This document shows, piece by piece, positions 17,128-26,063 of a stretch of DNA of 64,000 nucleotides. The notes under the pieces are model-generated. The model was given only the letters and a program-made list of their open reading frames with translations. It ran no database searches and was not told the DNA's origin. The DNA lies in assembly GCF_014084045.1 (NCBI RefSeq), contig NZ_CP043732.1, positions 1,984,001 through 2,048,000 of the forward strand. The letters run 5' to 3'. Both the position numbers and the translations under genes were made by a program. The first letter of the stretch is position 1. Each line of letters starts with the position of its first letter. The stretch comes from Microbacterium esteraromaticum. Its GTDB lineage: Bacteria; Actinomycetota; Actinomycetes; Actinomycetales; Microbacteriaceae.

Positions 17128-18135
17128 GTGACCCCCGCCCTGCTCATCGGCCCTGCTCTGCTGCTCGGTGCCGTGCTCATCGCCAGTGGAGCCCTGAAGC
17201 TTCGAACCCCGGCCGACCTGACCGAGTTCGAGCAGCTGGGCGTTCCGACGGCGCTGCGCCGCCCGTGGATCGCCGCCGCTCACCCGTGGGGCGAGCTTCT
17301 GCTCGGCGCCGTGCTGCTGGTCGCGGGCGGCTGGCTCGGAGCACTTGCGGCCCTCGCGGCGACGCTGCTCATGGCCGCCTATCTCGTGCTCGTGGCGCGC
17401 GCCCGACGGGCCACTCCCGATGCATCGTGCGCCTGTTTCGGCAGCACGAAGAGGATCACCGCGACCACCGTCCTGCGGAACGCGTGGCTCACTCTGCTGG
17501 GTGCACTGGCCGCGGTGACGGCATGGTCGCTGCCGCTCATCGGCGGCCCGCTGGCCGCACTCGGCGTCGAAGGATGGGCATGGCTCGTCGTCGTGCTCGC
17601 CGGGGCAGCCACCGTCGCGCTGGTGATGTGGCCCGAGCCGGCGGATGCCGGAAACCCCGCGCCGCAGTCATCAGGCGTCGGGAGCGGCATCGCTGCAGAC
17701 GACGAGCTCGACTACATCCGCTCGATCACCCCGGCCGTGCCGGTGACGCTCGCCGACGGATCGACGCAGACGCTGCGCGAGCTCAGCGGCCGCAAGCCCT
17801 TGCTCATGCTCGCGGTCAGCGCGACCTGCGGGTCGTGCACGAGCACGATCGAGAGTCGCGAGCGGTGGCGAGAACTGCTGCCCGAGGTCGACATCCGACT
17901 GGTGCTGACCTCCGCCCCCGAGCACAGCCAGCTCGTCGAGCACGAGCATCCGATGTCGATGCACGACTCCGCCAACCACGTCGGCCCTTCGCTCGGGTAC
18001 TCGTCGACGCCGTCGGCCGTGCTGTTCGGCATGGACGGCATGCTGGCCGGAGGACCGGTCAGCGGGGCCGACGCCATCCGCGACTTCGTGGGCGACGTCT
18101 ACGAGAGCCTGCACGGCGAGCGTCCTCCCGCCTGA
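17128..18135 (+). CDS. MauE-like membrane protein fused to a thioredoxin-like domain
   Basis: A 335-residue membrane protein. Residues 1-175 form a MauE/DoxX-like domain of about five helices (ALLIGPALLLGAVLIASGAL at the start, WLGALAALAATLLMAAYLVL in the middle), with the family's Cys pair CACFG at 101-103. Residues about 200-335 are a periplasmic or extracellular thioredoxin-like domain with LLMLAVSATCGSC, a CxxC at 234-237, and a late SSTPSAVLFGMDG segment. MauE-type proteins help disulfide formation in methylamine dehydrogenase. This fusion is probably a thiol-disulfide system supporting an exported protein. It follows the PqqD-like gene by 38 bp but appears to have its own promoter. Confidence 0.78.
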   Translation: MTPALLIGPALLLGAVLIASGALKLRTPADLTEFEQLGVPTALRRPWIAAAHPWGELLLGAVLLVAGGWLGALAALAATLLMAAYLVLVARARRATPDASCACFGSTKRITATTVLRNAWLTLLGALAAVTAWSLPLIGGPLAALGVEGWAWLVVVLAGAATVALVMWPEPADAGNPAPQSSGVGSGIAADDELDYIRSITPAVPVTLADGSTQTLRELSGRKPLLMLAVSATCGSCTSTIESRERWRELLPEVDIRLVLTSAPEHSQLVEHEHPMSMHDSANHVGPSLGYSSTPSAVLFGMDGMLAGGPVSGADAIRDFVGDVYESLHGERPPA

Positions 18136-18153
18136 CCCTCGAGTCCGCCGGGC

Positions 18154-19244
18154 TCAGACGCGGAGCCAGTCGCGGATCCGACGGTCGAAGACGGTAGCGT
18201 CGAACTCGCGGGCACGAGCGACGATGCCCGCGGGGGAAGGTCTCGCACGCGCTCGACGGCGTCGCGCACGGTGGCATCCGAGAAGTCGGGCACGAGCGCG
18301 CCCGACACCCCGTCGAGCACCGTCTCCGCCGTACCGCCGACGTCGCGGGCGATCACCGGCGTCCCTGTGGCCATCGCCTCCACCGGCATGATCCCGAAGT
18401 CCTCGACAGCGGGGAACACGAATGCCACGCTGCGGCGGAACAGCGCCACAAGCAGCGCGTGTGACGGCCGGGAGACGACGTGCACCTCGGTGCCGAGCTC
18501 GCGCGCCAGCTGTCCCAGGGCATCGCGCTCCGGACCGTCGCCGGCCAGCACGACAGGCAGCCCCGCCGCGGCGCCCGCCCGGATGACCAGATCCAGCCGC
18601 TTGTACGATACGAACCGGGAGGCGCCGAGCAGGTACTCCGACGGCAGCGACTCCAGCACGGCGGCATCCCGCTCATCCAGCTGGTGCTCGCCGGTGAACC
18701 GGTCGACCTCGACGGGAGGGTGGATCACTCCGGCATCCACGTTCCAGTGCCGTCGGATGCGCTCGCGCACCGCCTCGCTGTTCGCGACGACCGAGTGCGC
18801 CTCCTGCGCCCGACGGCGATCGATCGCGCGCAGCGGGGGCGACGCCAGCCGTACGGGCAGCGATCGGCCGCGCTCGTCGAGCTCAGGACTCCAGATGTAT
18901 CGCGCGGGGGTGTGCACGTAGACGAACTTCGGCGCCTGCCTCGCAGGGCCCGCGAAGCGCGCGTGGTGGGCGAACAGATGCGAGCTGCACAGCACCCACT
19001 CCGCGTCGCTGTGACCCAGGTGACGCCACGTCGACGGCTCGAGGGGCAGCGCGAGGGCCTTCCGCCGCCGCAGCGGGGTGCGGGCCAGCCAGGTCTCCGA
19101 CACCGTCTCGGGCGAGAAACGATCGGGAGCGTCGTTCCAGAGGGCGTGCACCCTGGCATCCGGGAACAACCCGTTCAGCCTCTCGACGACGTTCTCGGCT
19201 CCGCCGAAGCGCTCCAGCCACTCGTGGACGATAGCGCCCGTCAT
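18154..19244 (-). CDS. Glycosyltransferase, GT4 family, with an apparent 1-nt frameshift near the 3' end
   Basis: GT4 enzyme beginning TGAIVHEWLERFGGAENVVE, with YVHTPARYIWSPELDERG, VVANSEAVRERIRRHW, VIHPPVEVDRFTG, LGASRFVSYKRLDLVIRAG, GDGPERDALG and FPAVEDFGIMPVEAMATGTP. The start has GAGGAGG 8 nt upstream. After RVRDLPP the uninterrupted frame turns into a Ser/Pro-rich tail that runs on to 18099 inside the convergent gene. If one C is added in the C5 run (plus-strand G run 18232-18236), the frame continues AGIVARAREFDATVFDRRI and stops at 18154, giving 363 residues and the usual DxxxFDRRI ending. The coordinates assume this. Either the base was lost in sequencing or the gene has an altered tail. 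Confidence 0.82.
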
Positions 19245-19257
19245 CGGCAGGTCCTCC

Positions 19258-20766
19258 TCAATAGGCGCCGTCGGCCTTCGTCACCGCACGCACGGTGCGC
19301 CACAGCAGCAGGAAATCGGTCGTGAGCGACCAGTTCTCAACGTAGTAGAGGTCGAGGCGCACGCTCTCATCCCACGACAGGTTGCTGCGTCCGCTCACCT
19401 GCCACAGGCCCGTGATGCCCGGCTTCACCAGGAACCGGCGCCGCATCCAGTCGCCGTACCGGGCGACCTCGCTCGCCAGCGGGGGCCTCGGTCCGACGAG
19501 CGACATGTCGCCGCGCAGCACGTTCCAGAGCTGGGGCAGCTCATCGAGGCTGTACCGGCGCAGCGTCTTGCCGATCTTGGTGATCCGGGGATCGTCCTTC
19601 ATCTTGAACAGCACGCCGTTGCCCTCGTTCTGGTCGAGCAGGCTCGCCAAGTGCTTCTCGGCGTTCGCGGTCATCGAGCGGAACTTGATCATGGCGAAAT
19701 CGCGGCCGCCGTGGCCGATGCGCTGCTGGCGGAAGAGGGCAGGATGGCCGTCGCGGCGCACGAGCAGGGCGATCGTCAGCAGCACGGGGCTGAGCAGGAT
19801 CAGCAGCATGGCGCTGACCACGATGTCGAACGCTCTCTTGGTGGCATACCGAATGCCTGTGAACGAGGGGTAGTCGACGTGGATGAGAGGCAGCCCCGCC
19901 ACCTGGCGAGCGTGAATGCGGGGGCCGGCGATGTCTGTCAGTGCCGGGGCCACGATGAGGTCGACCCGGCGGGACTCGAGATCCCAGCCCAGCTCACGCA
20001 GCCGCGCAGGGGAGATCGAGTCGCTTCCCGCGAAGACGACGGTGTCGGCCCCGATGCCCGAGATCGCGGAGGAGACGTCGTCGAAGCCACCCACGCGAGG
20101 GATGGAGGGGCTCAGCTCATCCTCCAGGGAATCGGTCAACGCGCCGACGACCACGATGCCTGAGTCGGGTTCGCGAACGATCTGCTCGGCGACGTGCCTC
20201 GCCTTGTCGTGCTCGCCGACGACGAGGGCTCGGCGGACGAAGCCGCCCTGCTGGCGGCGGGCCGCCAGCCAGTTCCGCCACGCCCAGCGGCTGACCAGCA
20301 GCAGGAATATGCCGATCGGCAGGGCGAGCAGCAGATAGCCGCGGGCGATCTGCAGCTTGAACACGAACGCGAGGATCGCCAGGACGCCGAAGAACCGCAG
20401 GCTGGCGTCTGCCACACGGCGGTACTCGGTCGAGCCGTTTCCGATGACCTTCAGATCTCGCGTGCCGTAGACGGCGAGGGCGGCGAGCCAGCCCGCCGCC
20501 ACGACGACCGAGATGGCGGTGTACGCGATGTCGATCTCGAGTGCGGTGCCGACGTCTGGCAGCACGTCCTCGGTGCTCAATCCGAAGCGTAGCGCCTGGG
20601 CCGTGAACACGGTTGCGACGACGATCAGCGTGTCGGTGAACAGCAGACGGGATGCGAACGCACGAAGCCACGTCTCGGCCCGCGGCGCGCGGATCAGCGA
20701 CATGAAGCTCACCATCTCGCGCCCCACAGCACGATCGCTTTGCAGTTCCCCACCGACGTACCCCAT
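19258..20766 (-). CDS. Initiating polyprenyl-phosphate sugar-phosphate transferase (WcaJ/CpsE type)
   Basis: About 502 residues. Four to five N-terminal helices and a CoA-binding-like domain (RRALVVGEHDKARHVAEQIV) precede a C-terminal bacterial sugar transferase domain with membrane helix (DIVVSAMLLILLSPVLLTIA), FRQQRIGHGGRDFAMIKFRS, DPRITKIGKTLRRYSLDELP and QLWNVLRGDMSLVGPRPPLA. It should transfer a sugar 1-phosphate (typically glucose or galactose) to undecaprenyl phosphate and so start repeat-unit synthesis. The start is uncertain: ATG 20766 follows a CTGGGGATGGGG tract, with ATG 20715 and 20703 as alternatives. A second, short initiating transferase at 33953 suggests two glycans. The 143 bp upstream hold no gene; a possible minus-strand -10 box (TATACT, near 20863) is visible there. 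Confidence 0.88.
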   Translation of the reverse strand: MGYVGGELQSDRAVGREMVSFMSLIRAPRAETWLRAFASRLLFTDTLIVVATVFTAQALRFGLSTEDVLPDVGTALEIDIAYTAISVVVAAGWLAALAVYGTRDLKVIGNGSTEYRRVADASLRFFGVLAILAFVFKLQIARGYLLLALPIGIFLLLVSRWAWRNWLAARRQQGGFVRRALVVGEHDKARHVAEQIVREPDSGIVVVGALTDSLEDELSPSIPRVGGFDDVSSAISGIGADTVVFAGSDSISPARLRELGWDLESRRVDLIVAPALTDIAGPRIHARQVAGLPLIHVDYPSFTGIRYATKRAFDIVVSAMLLILLSPVLLTIALLVRRDGHPALFRQQRIGHGGRDFAMIKFRSMTANAEKHLASLLDQNEGNGVLFKMKDDPRITKIGKTLRRYSLDELPQLWNVLRGDMSLVGPRPPLASEVARYGDWMRRRFLVKPGITGLWQVSGRSNLSWDESVRLDLYYVENWSLTTDFLLLWRTVRAVTKADGAY

Positions 20767-20909
20767 CCCCAGGTCGATAGAGCGTGCCGGCTACTCCCCA
20801 GTCAACGGCTGCGCCCGCCGCCGTCCAGTCCTCGAGTAGTGACGTGACGGTGACATTCGGAGTATACCCACGCGCGTAGAACCGCGGAAGGTCGTCTCGG
20901 CTCGTGGAG

Positions 20910-21659
20910 TCAGCGCACGAGGGACCAGCGCGGCACCGGCCACAGGATGACACCGACCCGGCCGACGATCCCGTCGTGCTCGGCCCACCGCCAGCAATCC
21001 GACCTCGCGTCGTCGGTGCGGCAGGCGACTGCGGAATCGGCTGAGTTCGAGCGATGATCGCCCAGCATCAGGTACCGCCCTTCCGGCACCGTCACCTCGT
21101 CGAAGCAGCGTGCCGAGCGAGGTGCCGTCGTGCAGTCGAGAATGCCCTGGTCGAAAGCGAGATCGTCGTGCACGTAGGGCTCGTCGAGCGGCTCGCCGTC
21201 GACGAGGATCTCGCCCTTCGCCGAGCAGCAGGCCACCGTCTGCCCCGGTGTGCCGATCACGCGCTTGACCAGGGTGTGCCGCCCTGAAGGGCCGAAGCCG
21301 GTCGCCTCGCCGACCCACCGTGCGAAGGCCTTGAGGGGTGGTTCCTCGGGCGACGTGCCCGTGTCCCACTCGGCGCCGGCGTCGAAGACGATCACATCCC
21401 CCTTTTGGGGGTCACCGCCGACATAGGCGAGGCGATCGACCAGCACCCGATCGCCCACCTGCAGCGTCTGCTCCATAGAGCCGGAGGGCACGACGTAGGG
21501 TTTCGCCACGAACGTGAGGAGCAGTCCGGTGACGGCGAAAGCCGCGACGAGGTGGAACCAGAAGCTTCCGGTGATCCGGCGCCAGAGCGGCGGCTTCACC
21601 GCATCCGGTGCGTCGGCGCTGCGCGCATCCTCCGGGGCGTCCGGCGCAGGGGTGCTCAT
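20910..21659 (-). CDS. lepB: Signal peptidase I
   Basis: A 249-residue type I signal peptidase. A single N-terminal membrane helix (FHLVAAFAVTGLLLTFV) is followed by the catalytic serine in YVVPSGSMEQTL (Ser61), the basic residue in LVKRVIGTPGQ (Lys132) and the family box LMLGDHRSNSADS. Its insert carries cysteines (VACCSAK, CTTAPRSARC), common in actinobacterial copies. The start ATG at 21659 overlaps the stop of the phosphatase gene (ATGA). It removes signal peptides from Sec- and Tat-exported proteins at the outer membrane face. Its position in a polysaccharide cluster, rather than beside rnhB/rplS, suggests an additional, dedicated copy, but this cannot be verified here. Confidence 0.93.
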   Translation of the reverse strand: MSTPAPDAPEDARSADAPDAVKPPLWRRITGSFWFHLVAAFAVTGLLLTFVAKPYVVPSGSMEQTLQVGDRVLVDRLAYVGGDPQKGDVIVFDAGAEWDTGTSPEEPPLKAFARWVGEATGFGPSGRHTLVKRVIGTPGQTVACCSAKGEILVDGEPLDEPYVHDDLAFDQGILDCTTAPRSARCFDEVTVPEGRYLMLGDHRSNSADSAVACRTDDARSDCWRWAEHDGIVGRVGVILWPVPRWSLVR

Positions 21660-22312
21660 TCCAGCGCCAGCCGTATGACGCGCTCGACCTGGGCGATCGC
21701 AGGCAGCAGCTCGGCGCTCGCCTGCTCGTAGATCTTCGACGACTGGCGGTACGGGTCGATCACGTCGTCGTCTGCGGTCGCCGCCGTGACGCGCATGCCG
21801 GTGATCAGGGCGACGGCGTGCGCGACGCGGTCGGCGGGAACGTGATCTCCTCGGTCGGCCGCTGCGCGGATCCGGCCGTCGGACACCGCCTCGGCGAGCC
21901 GGGCGAACTCGCGAACAGGCACGACCTGGCGGAGCTTGCCCGGGGTCATCTGCAGCACGATGTCGCGGTGCTCGCGGGTCATCGCGAGCACGAGATCCGC
22001 TTCGATCAGCATCGGCTCGACGAGGTAGCGGGCTCGGTGCGCCTGCGCGACGGCGCCGTCGATGCCCGCGCGCGCGGCGAGCTCGAGCGTCTGCGTGGTC
22101 ATACCGTGCCCGACCAGGGCGTGGGTGCCGGCGCTGTGCACCTCGACGCGGAGATCGCTCAGGCGCTGCCGCAGCAGCGCCTCGGCCAGCGGCGAACGGC
22201 AGATGTTGCCTGTGCACACGGTGAGGATCCGGGGGACTGCGCCGGCGGCCATTCTGCGCCGCTCGCGTCGCGTCTGGGCGCGACGAGGAGCAGGGGCGGA
22301 TGCGGCGGACAT
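21656..22312 (-). CDS. Low-molecular-weight protein-tyrosine phosphatase (Wzb type, first copy)
   Basis: A 218-residue phosphatase with an N-terminal basic extension of about 27 residues. The P-loop is VCTGNICRSP (Cys33, Arg39), followed by EVHSAGTHALVG and the general-acid loop DDDVIDPYRQS near residue 188. It should dephosphorylate the Wzc-type kinases and so cycle polysaccharide assembly. Start ATG at 22312 is preferred over 22324 because TATGCT lies 7 nt upstream as a leaderless -10 box. It is coupled to lepB by a 4-nt overlap. The extra insert around residues 140-165 makes it longer than the usual 150-160-residue Wzb, as in its paralogue at 39246. Confidence 0.9.
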   Translation of the reverse strand: MSAASAPAPRRAQTRRERRRMAAGAVPRILTVCTGNICRSPLAEALLRQRLSDLRVEVHSAGTHALVGHGMTTQTLELAARAGIDGAVAQAHRARYLVEPMLIEADLVLAMTREHRDIVLQMTPGKLRQVVPVREFARLAEAVSDGRIRAAADRGDHVPADRVAHAVALITGMRVTAATADDDVIDPYRQSSKIYEQASAELLPAIAQVERVIRLALE

Positions 22313-22319
22313 GCGTTTC

Positions 22320-22325
22320 AGCATA
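22320..22325 (-). promoter_or_regulatory. Leaderless-type -10 box TATGCT
   Basis: On the minus strand TATGCT ends 7 nt before the ATG at 22312 of the tyrosine phosphatase gene. No -35 is obvious. Confidence 0.5.
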
Positions 22326-22403
22326 GGCCGGGATCGCCCGGGTGGAGGCGATGCGCGCGTGCGGGTGTGGCGCGTGCCCGTGCCGCTGGTCGGCCTTCGC
22401 GGG

Positions 22404-23432
22404 CTACCCGCGCCGTCCGCTCAGCAGCCGGCGCACGCGGCTGATCGCAGCCGCCGGTGCGGCGATCGCCAGCGAGCCCAGCAGCTTCGTGCGGCTCAGA
22501 GCCGGCGCCGAAGTGAGGGCACCCCAGTTCGCGTCGAGCACGGCGCCGATCGAGTGGGCATCGACCGCAGCCGGCAGCGCCGCGCGGATCCGGGGTGCCA
22601 CCGCAGGGTCATCACGGAGACGCCGCAGCGCTCCGATCAGCGCCACCGCGTCGCCGCCTGAGGCCAGCACCATGTTCTCGTCGTCGATGCCGGCCTCGAT
22701 GTACCCCGTGTAGCGTCCGCACACCGGGATCGCGCCACCGTGCCACGCCGCGATCAGCTTGGTCGGCGGCTTGCTGCGCGGGTCGACTCCGGCTCCATGG
22801 GTGCAGAGCACGACGTCCACCTCGGCGAAGTCCTCCCAGCGACCGTCGAGCTCGGTGTCGATGCGCAGCGTGAAGCCGAGCTCCGCCAGAGCAGAGCGGA
22901 AGCCGTCGTCAGCCCATGACGGCACGTTGTACGAGTACGCCTTGATCGCGACCGTCTCGAGCCGATCGCCGCGAGCCGGGTCTCTGGGGACGATGCCGCG
23001 CTGAGGGAGAAGCGGCAGCACACGCTGGCGGGGGAGGCGGATGCTGGCCCTCGTCGGCATCGCCTCGAGCGTCGTGAACGAGGGCGCGTCGACGCTCAGA
23101 TACGTGTCCACTCGCAGGACGACCACGCCAGGCAGACGAGGGGCGAGCGCCCGTCGGGCCAGCGCCGCTGCGAGGCGCAGACGCATCCTCGCGGGGATCT
23201 GAGGCTGGTGGGCGACGAGCTCCTCCATCGAGGCGACGACCGATGTCGCCCTCGCCGGAATGCTCTCGCCGATTGAGACCGGACGGCCTGCGGCGCGCAG
23301 GCGCTGGAACAGCTCGAGGAAGGCGTGGCCGTACGCGGTCAGGTGCAGCCCCGGGGCGTCGTCCGGACTCCACGGCTCGTGTGCCTCCGGATGACGCGTC
23401 CAGAAGTGGACGTGATCTGACAAACCCCTCAC
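22404..23432 (-). CDS. Unrecognised protein, possible GT-B glycosyltransferase
   Basis: A 342-residue protein starting RGLSDHVHFWTRHPEAHEPW. Its second half looks like the donor half of a GT-B enzyme: ETVAIKAYSYNVPSW, VDVVLCTHGAGVDPRSKPPT, KLIAAWHGGAIPVCGRYTGY and a C-terminal helical part. The G-rich CTHGAGVDPRSKPPTKL segment recalls the phosphate-binding region of sialyl- or fucosyltransferase-like proteins, but no family is certain. GTG at 23432 is supported by AGGAGG 9 nt upstream. It is divergent from galE with 70 bp between starts and is the first of five minus-strand genes. A role in the surface glycan is inferred from position only. Confidence 0.55.
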   Translation of the reverse strand: MRGLSDHVHFWTRHPEAHEPWSPDDAPGLHLTAYGHAFLELFQRLRAAGRPVSIGESIPARATSVVASMEELVAHQPQIPARMRLRLAAALARRALAPRLPGVVVLRVDTYLSVDAPSFTTLEAMPTRASIRLPRQRVLPLLPQRGIVPRDPARGDRLETVAIKAYSYNVPSWADDGFRSALAELGFTLRIDTELDGRWEDFAEVDVVLCTHGAGVDPRSKPPTKLIAAWHGGAIPVCGRYTGYIEAGIDDENMVLASGGDAVALIGALRRLRDDPAVAPRIRAALPAAVDAHSIGAVLDANWGALTSAPALSRTKLLGSLAIAAPAAAISRVRRLLSGRRG

Positions 23433-23490
23433 CTCCCGGTGCCTCCTGTGCGCGCATCCACGCTACAGGTGGCTGGAAGGCGGCACCCCG

Positions 23491-23496
23491 TAGAGT
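23491..23496 (+). promoter_or_regulatory. Leaderless-type -10 box TAGAGT before galE
   Basis: TAGAGT ends 6 nt before the GTG start of galE at 23503, with no ribosome-binding site between them. Confidence 0.6.
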
Positions 23497-23502
23497 CGAT
23501 AC

Positions 23503-24525
23503 GTGCGCATTCTTCTCACCGGCGGTGCCGGCTACATCGGGTCCCACGTCGCTCTCGTGCTGCTGGAGGCAGGGCACGACGTCCTCGTGCTCGACGACTT
23601 CTCGAACAGCTCGCGCGAGGCGATCGAGCGTGTCGAGGAGCTCACCGGGCGCTCGATCGACACGATCGAGTGCGATCTCGCCGACCAGGCGGCCTCCTCT
23701 GCAGCGCTGCGCGACGAGGCGTTCGACGCCGTCATCCACCTCGCCGGGCTCAAGGCCGTCGGCGAGTCGGTGGCGCAGCCCTCGCGCTACTACCGCACCA
23801 ACCTCGTCTCGACTCTCAACCTGCTCGACATCATGGCCGAGCACGGCGTCACCAAGCTCGTGTTCAGCTCCTCGGCGACCGTGTACAGCCCCGCTGCCGA
23901 AGGGGTGCTGAACCTCGACGAATCGCAGCCGTCCGGCACGGGGATCACCAACCCGTACGGCTGGACCAAGGCGATGAACGAGCAGATCATCCGCGACGTG
24001 CAGACGGGCCGGCCTGAGCTCGAAGCCGTTCTGCTGCGCTACTTCAACCCGGTCGGCGCGCACCCGTCGGGCCGCATCGGCGAGGACCCGGCGGGCATCC
24101 CGAACAACCTGATGCCCTTCGTGACGCAGGTCGCCATCGGGCGGCGCGACCACCTCGCCGTCTTCGGCGACCAGTACCCCACCCACGACGGCACGGGCGT
24201 GCGCGACTACATCCACGTGATGGATCTCGCCGAGGGCCACCTCGCCGCGCTCGACGGGCTGCGCCCCGGAGTCGAGGCGTACAACCTCGGCACCGGCGAC
24301 GGGCAGAGCGTGCTCGACATCGTGAAGGCGTTCTCGGCGGCCAGCGGCCAGGAGGTGCGCTACGAGGTCGTCGCCCCTCGCCCCGGTGACGTCGCGCGTG
24401 CCGTCGCCGACCCCGCGAAGGCGAACCGCGAGCTGGGCTGGCGCGCCACCCGGACGATCGAAGACGCCTGCCGCGACTCCTGGGCCTGGCAGTCGCAGAA
24501 CCCGAACGGGTACGCGGGCCGCTGA
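23503..24525 (+). CDS. galE: UDP-glucose 4-epimerase
   Basis: A 340-residue short-chain dehydrogenase interconverting UDP-glucose and UDP-galactose (or the GlcNAc forms). The NAD-binding start is RILLTGGAGYIGSHVALVLL (glycine motif 7-13). VIHLAGLKAVGESV, FSSSATVYSPAAEG, the catalytic NPYGWTK (Tyr152, Lys156), LRYFNPVGAHPSG, YPTHDGTGVRDYIHVMDL and YNLGTGDGQSVLDIV follow. The usual ATVYG is ATVYS here. The gene stands alone between a leaderless promoter and a hairpin terminator. It would supply UDP-Gal or UDP-GalNAc to the neighbouring glycosyltransferases. Confidence 0.96.
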   Translation: MRILLTGGAGYIGSHVALVLLEAGHDVLVLDDFSNSSREAIERVEELTGRSIDTIECDLADQAASSAALRDEAFDAVIHLAGLKAVGESVAQPSRYYRTNLVSTLNLLDIMAEHGVTKLVFSSSATVYSPAAEGVLNLDESQPSGTGITNPYGWTKAMNEQIIRDVQTGRPELEAVLLRYFNPVGAHPSGRIGEDPAGIPNNLMPFVTQVAIGRRDHLAVFGDQYPTHDGTGVRDYIHVMDLAEGHLAALDGLRPGVEAYNLGTGDGQSVLDIVKAFSAASGQEVRYEVVAPRPGDVARAVADPAKANRELGWRATRTIEDACRDSWAWQSQNPNGYAGR

Positions 24526-24535
24526 TGTGCGTCCC

Positions 24536-24562
24536 CGCCGGGACGCATGAGGCGTCCCGGCG
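24536..24562. terminator. Bidirectional hairpin between galE and the second wzc
   Basis: CGCCGGGACGC (24536-24546) pairs perfectly with GCGTCCCGGCG (24552-24562) around a 5-nt loop. It lies 11 bp after the galE stop and 7 bp before the end of the convergent kinase gene. No T-run, as is common in high-GC actinobacteria. Confidence 0.8.
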
Positions 24563-24569
24563 AGGAGCG

Positions 24570-26042
24570 TCAGTTCCCGGCTGACACGCGCCGGCGCGGC
24601 TCGGCGTCTGCACGCGCAGACGCCGACTTCTTCTTCCGGCGCTTCGCAGTCCGACCCCCGCCCGCGGTCTCTGCGACGTGCTTCGCGCCGTAGGTGTAGG
24701 TGCCGTAGCCGTAGCTGTCGGGACCCTTCGTGGGCAGCATGGTGACGACCGTTCCGAGCAGCTGGACCCCGGCGGTGGTGAGCGATCGCACAGCACCGGA
24801 GAGCTCCTGCTTCCTGGTCTTGCCCGATGCCGCGACGAGGATGACGCCACGCGTCTTCTTGCCCAGCACCGCTGCGTCGGTGACCAGCAGGAGAGGCGGG
24901 GCATCGATGAGAACGTAGTCGAAGTACTCGCCGAGAGATGCGAGCATCTTGGTCATCGCGCCCGAGCCGAGCAGCTCGCTGGGGTTCGGGGGGATGCGGC
25001 CGCTGGCGAGCACGAACAGATCCGTGCTGCCCCACTTCTGCAGGGCATCGGCGACATCGAGCCGCCCGATCAGGACGTCGGTCAGACCGACGCCGCCCTC
25101 GAGTCCCATGTAGTCGGCGACGCGGGGCAGACGCAGATCGCCGTCGATCAGAGCCACGCGCGCACCCGTCTCGGCGAGCGCGATCGCCAGGTTGGCGGTG
25201 GTCGTCGACTTGCCCTCGCCCGGACCCGCGCTCGAGACGACGAAGATGCGCGGTCCGTCCTCCACGTCGAGGAACTGCAGGTTGGTGCGCAGCGTGCGGA
25301 ACGACTCCGCGCGCGGGTTGCGCGGATCGGCGTGCACGACGAGCGGGCGCTTCGCGGCATCCGGATCGAAGGCGATGCCGCCGAGCATGGGTCGGTCGGT
25401 GATTCCCTCGAGATCGTGCAGCGTGTGCACCCGGTTGTCGAGCACGGTGCGCAGCACGGCAGCTCCGACGCCGAGCGCGAGGCCGAGCAGAGTGCCGAGC
25501 AGCACGAGCAGGGGAACGTTGGGTGCGCTGGGTGCGCTTGGCGCGACGGCGGGCTCGGTGACGGTCGTGACCACAGGGCTCGTCGACGCATCGCCGGTGG
25601 GACGCTCGAGCCTGTTCTGCACGACGCCGCCGAAGCTCTCCGCGACGGCGTTCGCGATCTCCGCCGCCTGGCGCGGGTCGCGATCGGTCACGGCGATGTC
25701 GATCAGCACGGTGTTCAGCGGGGTGGTCGCCGTGACGCGCGATGCCAGCGCGGAGACGGACGTGTCGAGCCCGAGCTCGTCGATGACCGGCTCCAGCACG
25801 AGCGCGGTGTCGACGACGTCGACGTAGCTCGCGACCATCTGTCGGGCGAAGGTGGTGCCCTGGACGAGGTCGCCGGTGGCTGCACCGTCGGTGCGCACCG
25901 ACACGTACAGCTGGGTCGACGCCACGTACTTCGGTGTCTGCACGGCTGCGAAGCCGGCTCCGCCGACCAGGCCGAGCACCAGAAGCGCCACGATGAGTAT
26001 CCAGTTCTTGTGCAGGATGCGCACGTAGTCGCGAAGTTCCAC
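24570..26042 (-). CDS. Wzc-type tyrosine-protein kinase / polysaccharide co-polymerase (second copy)
   Basis: A 490-residue BY-kinase. The N-terminus VELRDYVRILHKNWILIVAL leads into the first helix; the Wzz-like outer domain contains LVQGTTFARQMVASYVDVVD; the second helix is LLVLLGTLLGLALGVG. The kinase domain has SSAGPGEGKST (Lys about 278), VALIDGDLRLPRV and VLIDAPPLLLVTD. The tail has a Tyr cluster (YGYGTYTYG) and then a Lys/Arg-rich end. GTG at 26042 is fixed by AAGGAGAT about 8 nt upstream, so the open frame up to 26225 is not used. It follows the third kinase gene by 46 bp, with a hairpin between them. The kinase should phosphorylate its own tyrosines and be reset by the Wzb-type phosphatases. 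Confidence 0.92.
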   Translation of the reverse strand: MELRDYVRILHKNWILIVALLVLGLVGGAGFAAVQTPKYVASTQLYVSVRTDGAATGDLVQGTTFARQMVASYVDVVDTALVLEPVIDELGLDTSVSALASRVTATTPLNTVLIDIAVTDRDPRQAAEIANAVAESFGGVVQNRLERPTGDASTSPVVTTVTEPAVAPSAPSAPNVPLLVLLGTLLGLALGVGAAVLRTVLDNRVHTLHDLEGITDRPMLGGIAFDPDAAKRPLVVHADPRNPRAESFRTLRTNLQFLDVEDGPRIFVVSSAGPGEGKSTTTANLAIALAETGARVALIDGDLRLPRVADYMGLEGGVGLTDVLIGRLDVADALQKWGSTDLFVLASGRIPPNPSELLGSGAMTKMLASLGEYFDYVLIDAPPLLLVTDAAVLGKKTRGVILVAASGKTRKQELSGAVRSLTTAGVQLLGTVVTMLPTKGPDSYGYGTYTYGAKHVAETAGGGRTAKRRKKKSASARADAEPRRRVSAGN

Positions 26043-26063
26043 GCGATCGATCTCCTTAGTTCT

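Noticed and set aside
18099..18153. The unshifted end of the minus-strand glycosyltransferase frame
   Set aside because: It encodes a Ser/Pro-rich tail overlapping the convergent gene; the frame shifted by one base gives the family's usual ending.
22909..25035. A 708-codon minus-strand frame across galE
   Set aside because: It is the antisense of galE and neighbouring genes, with no family pattern and shadow-type composition.
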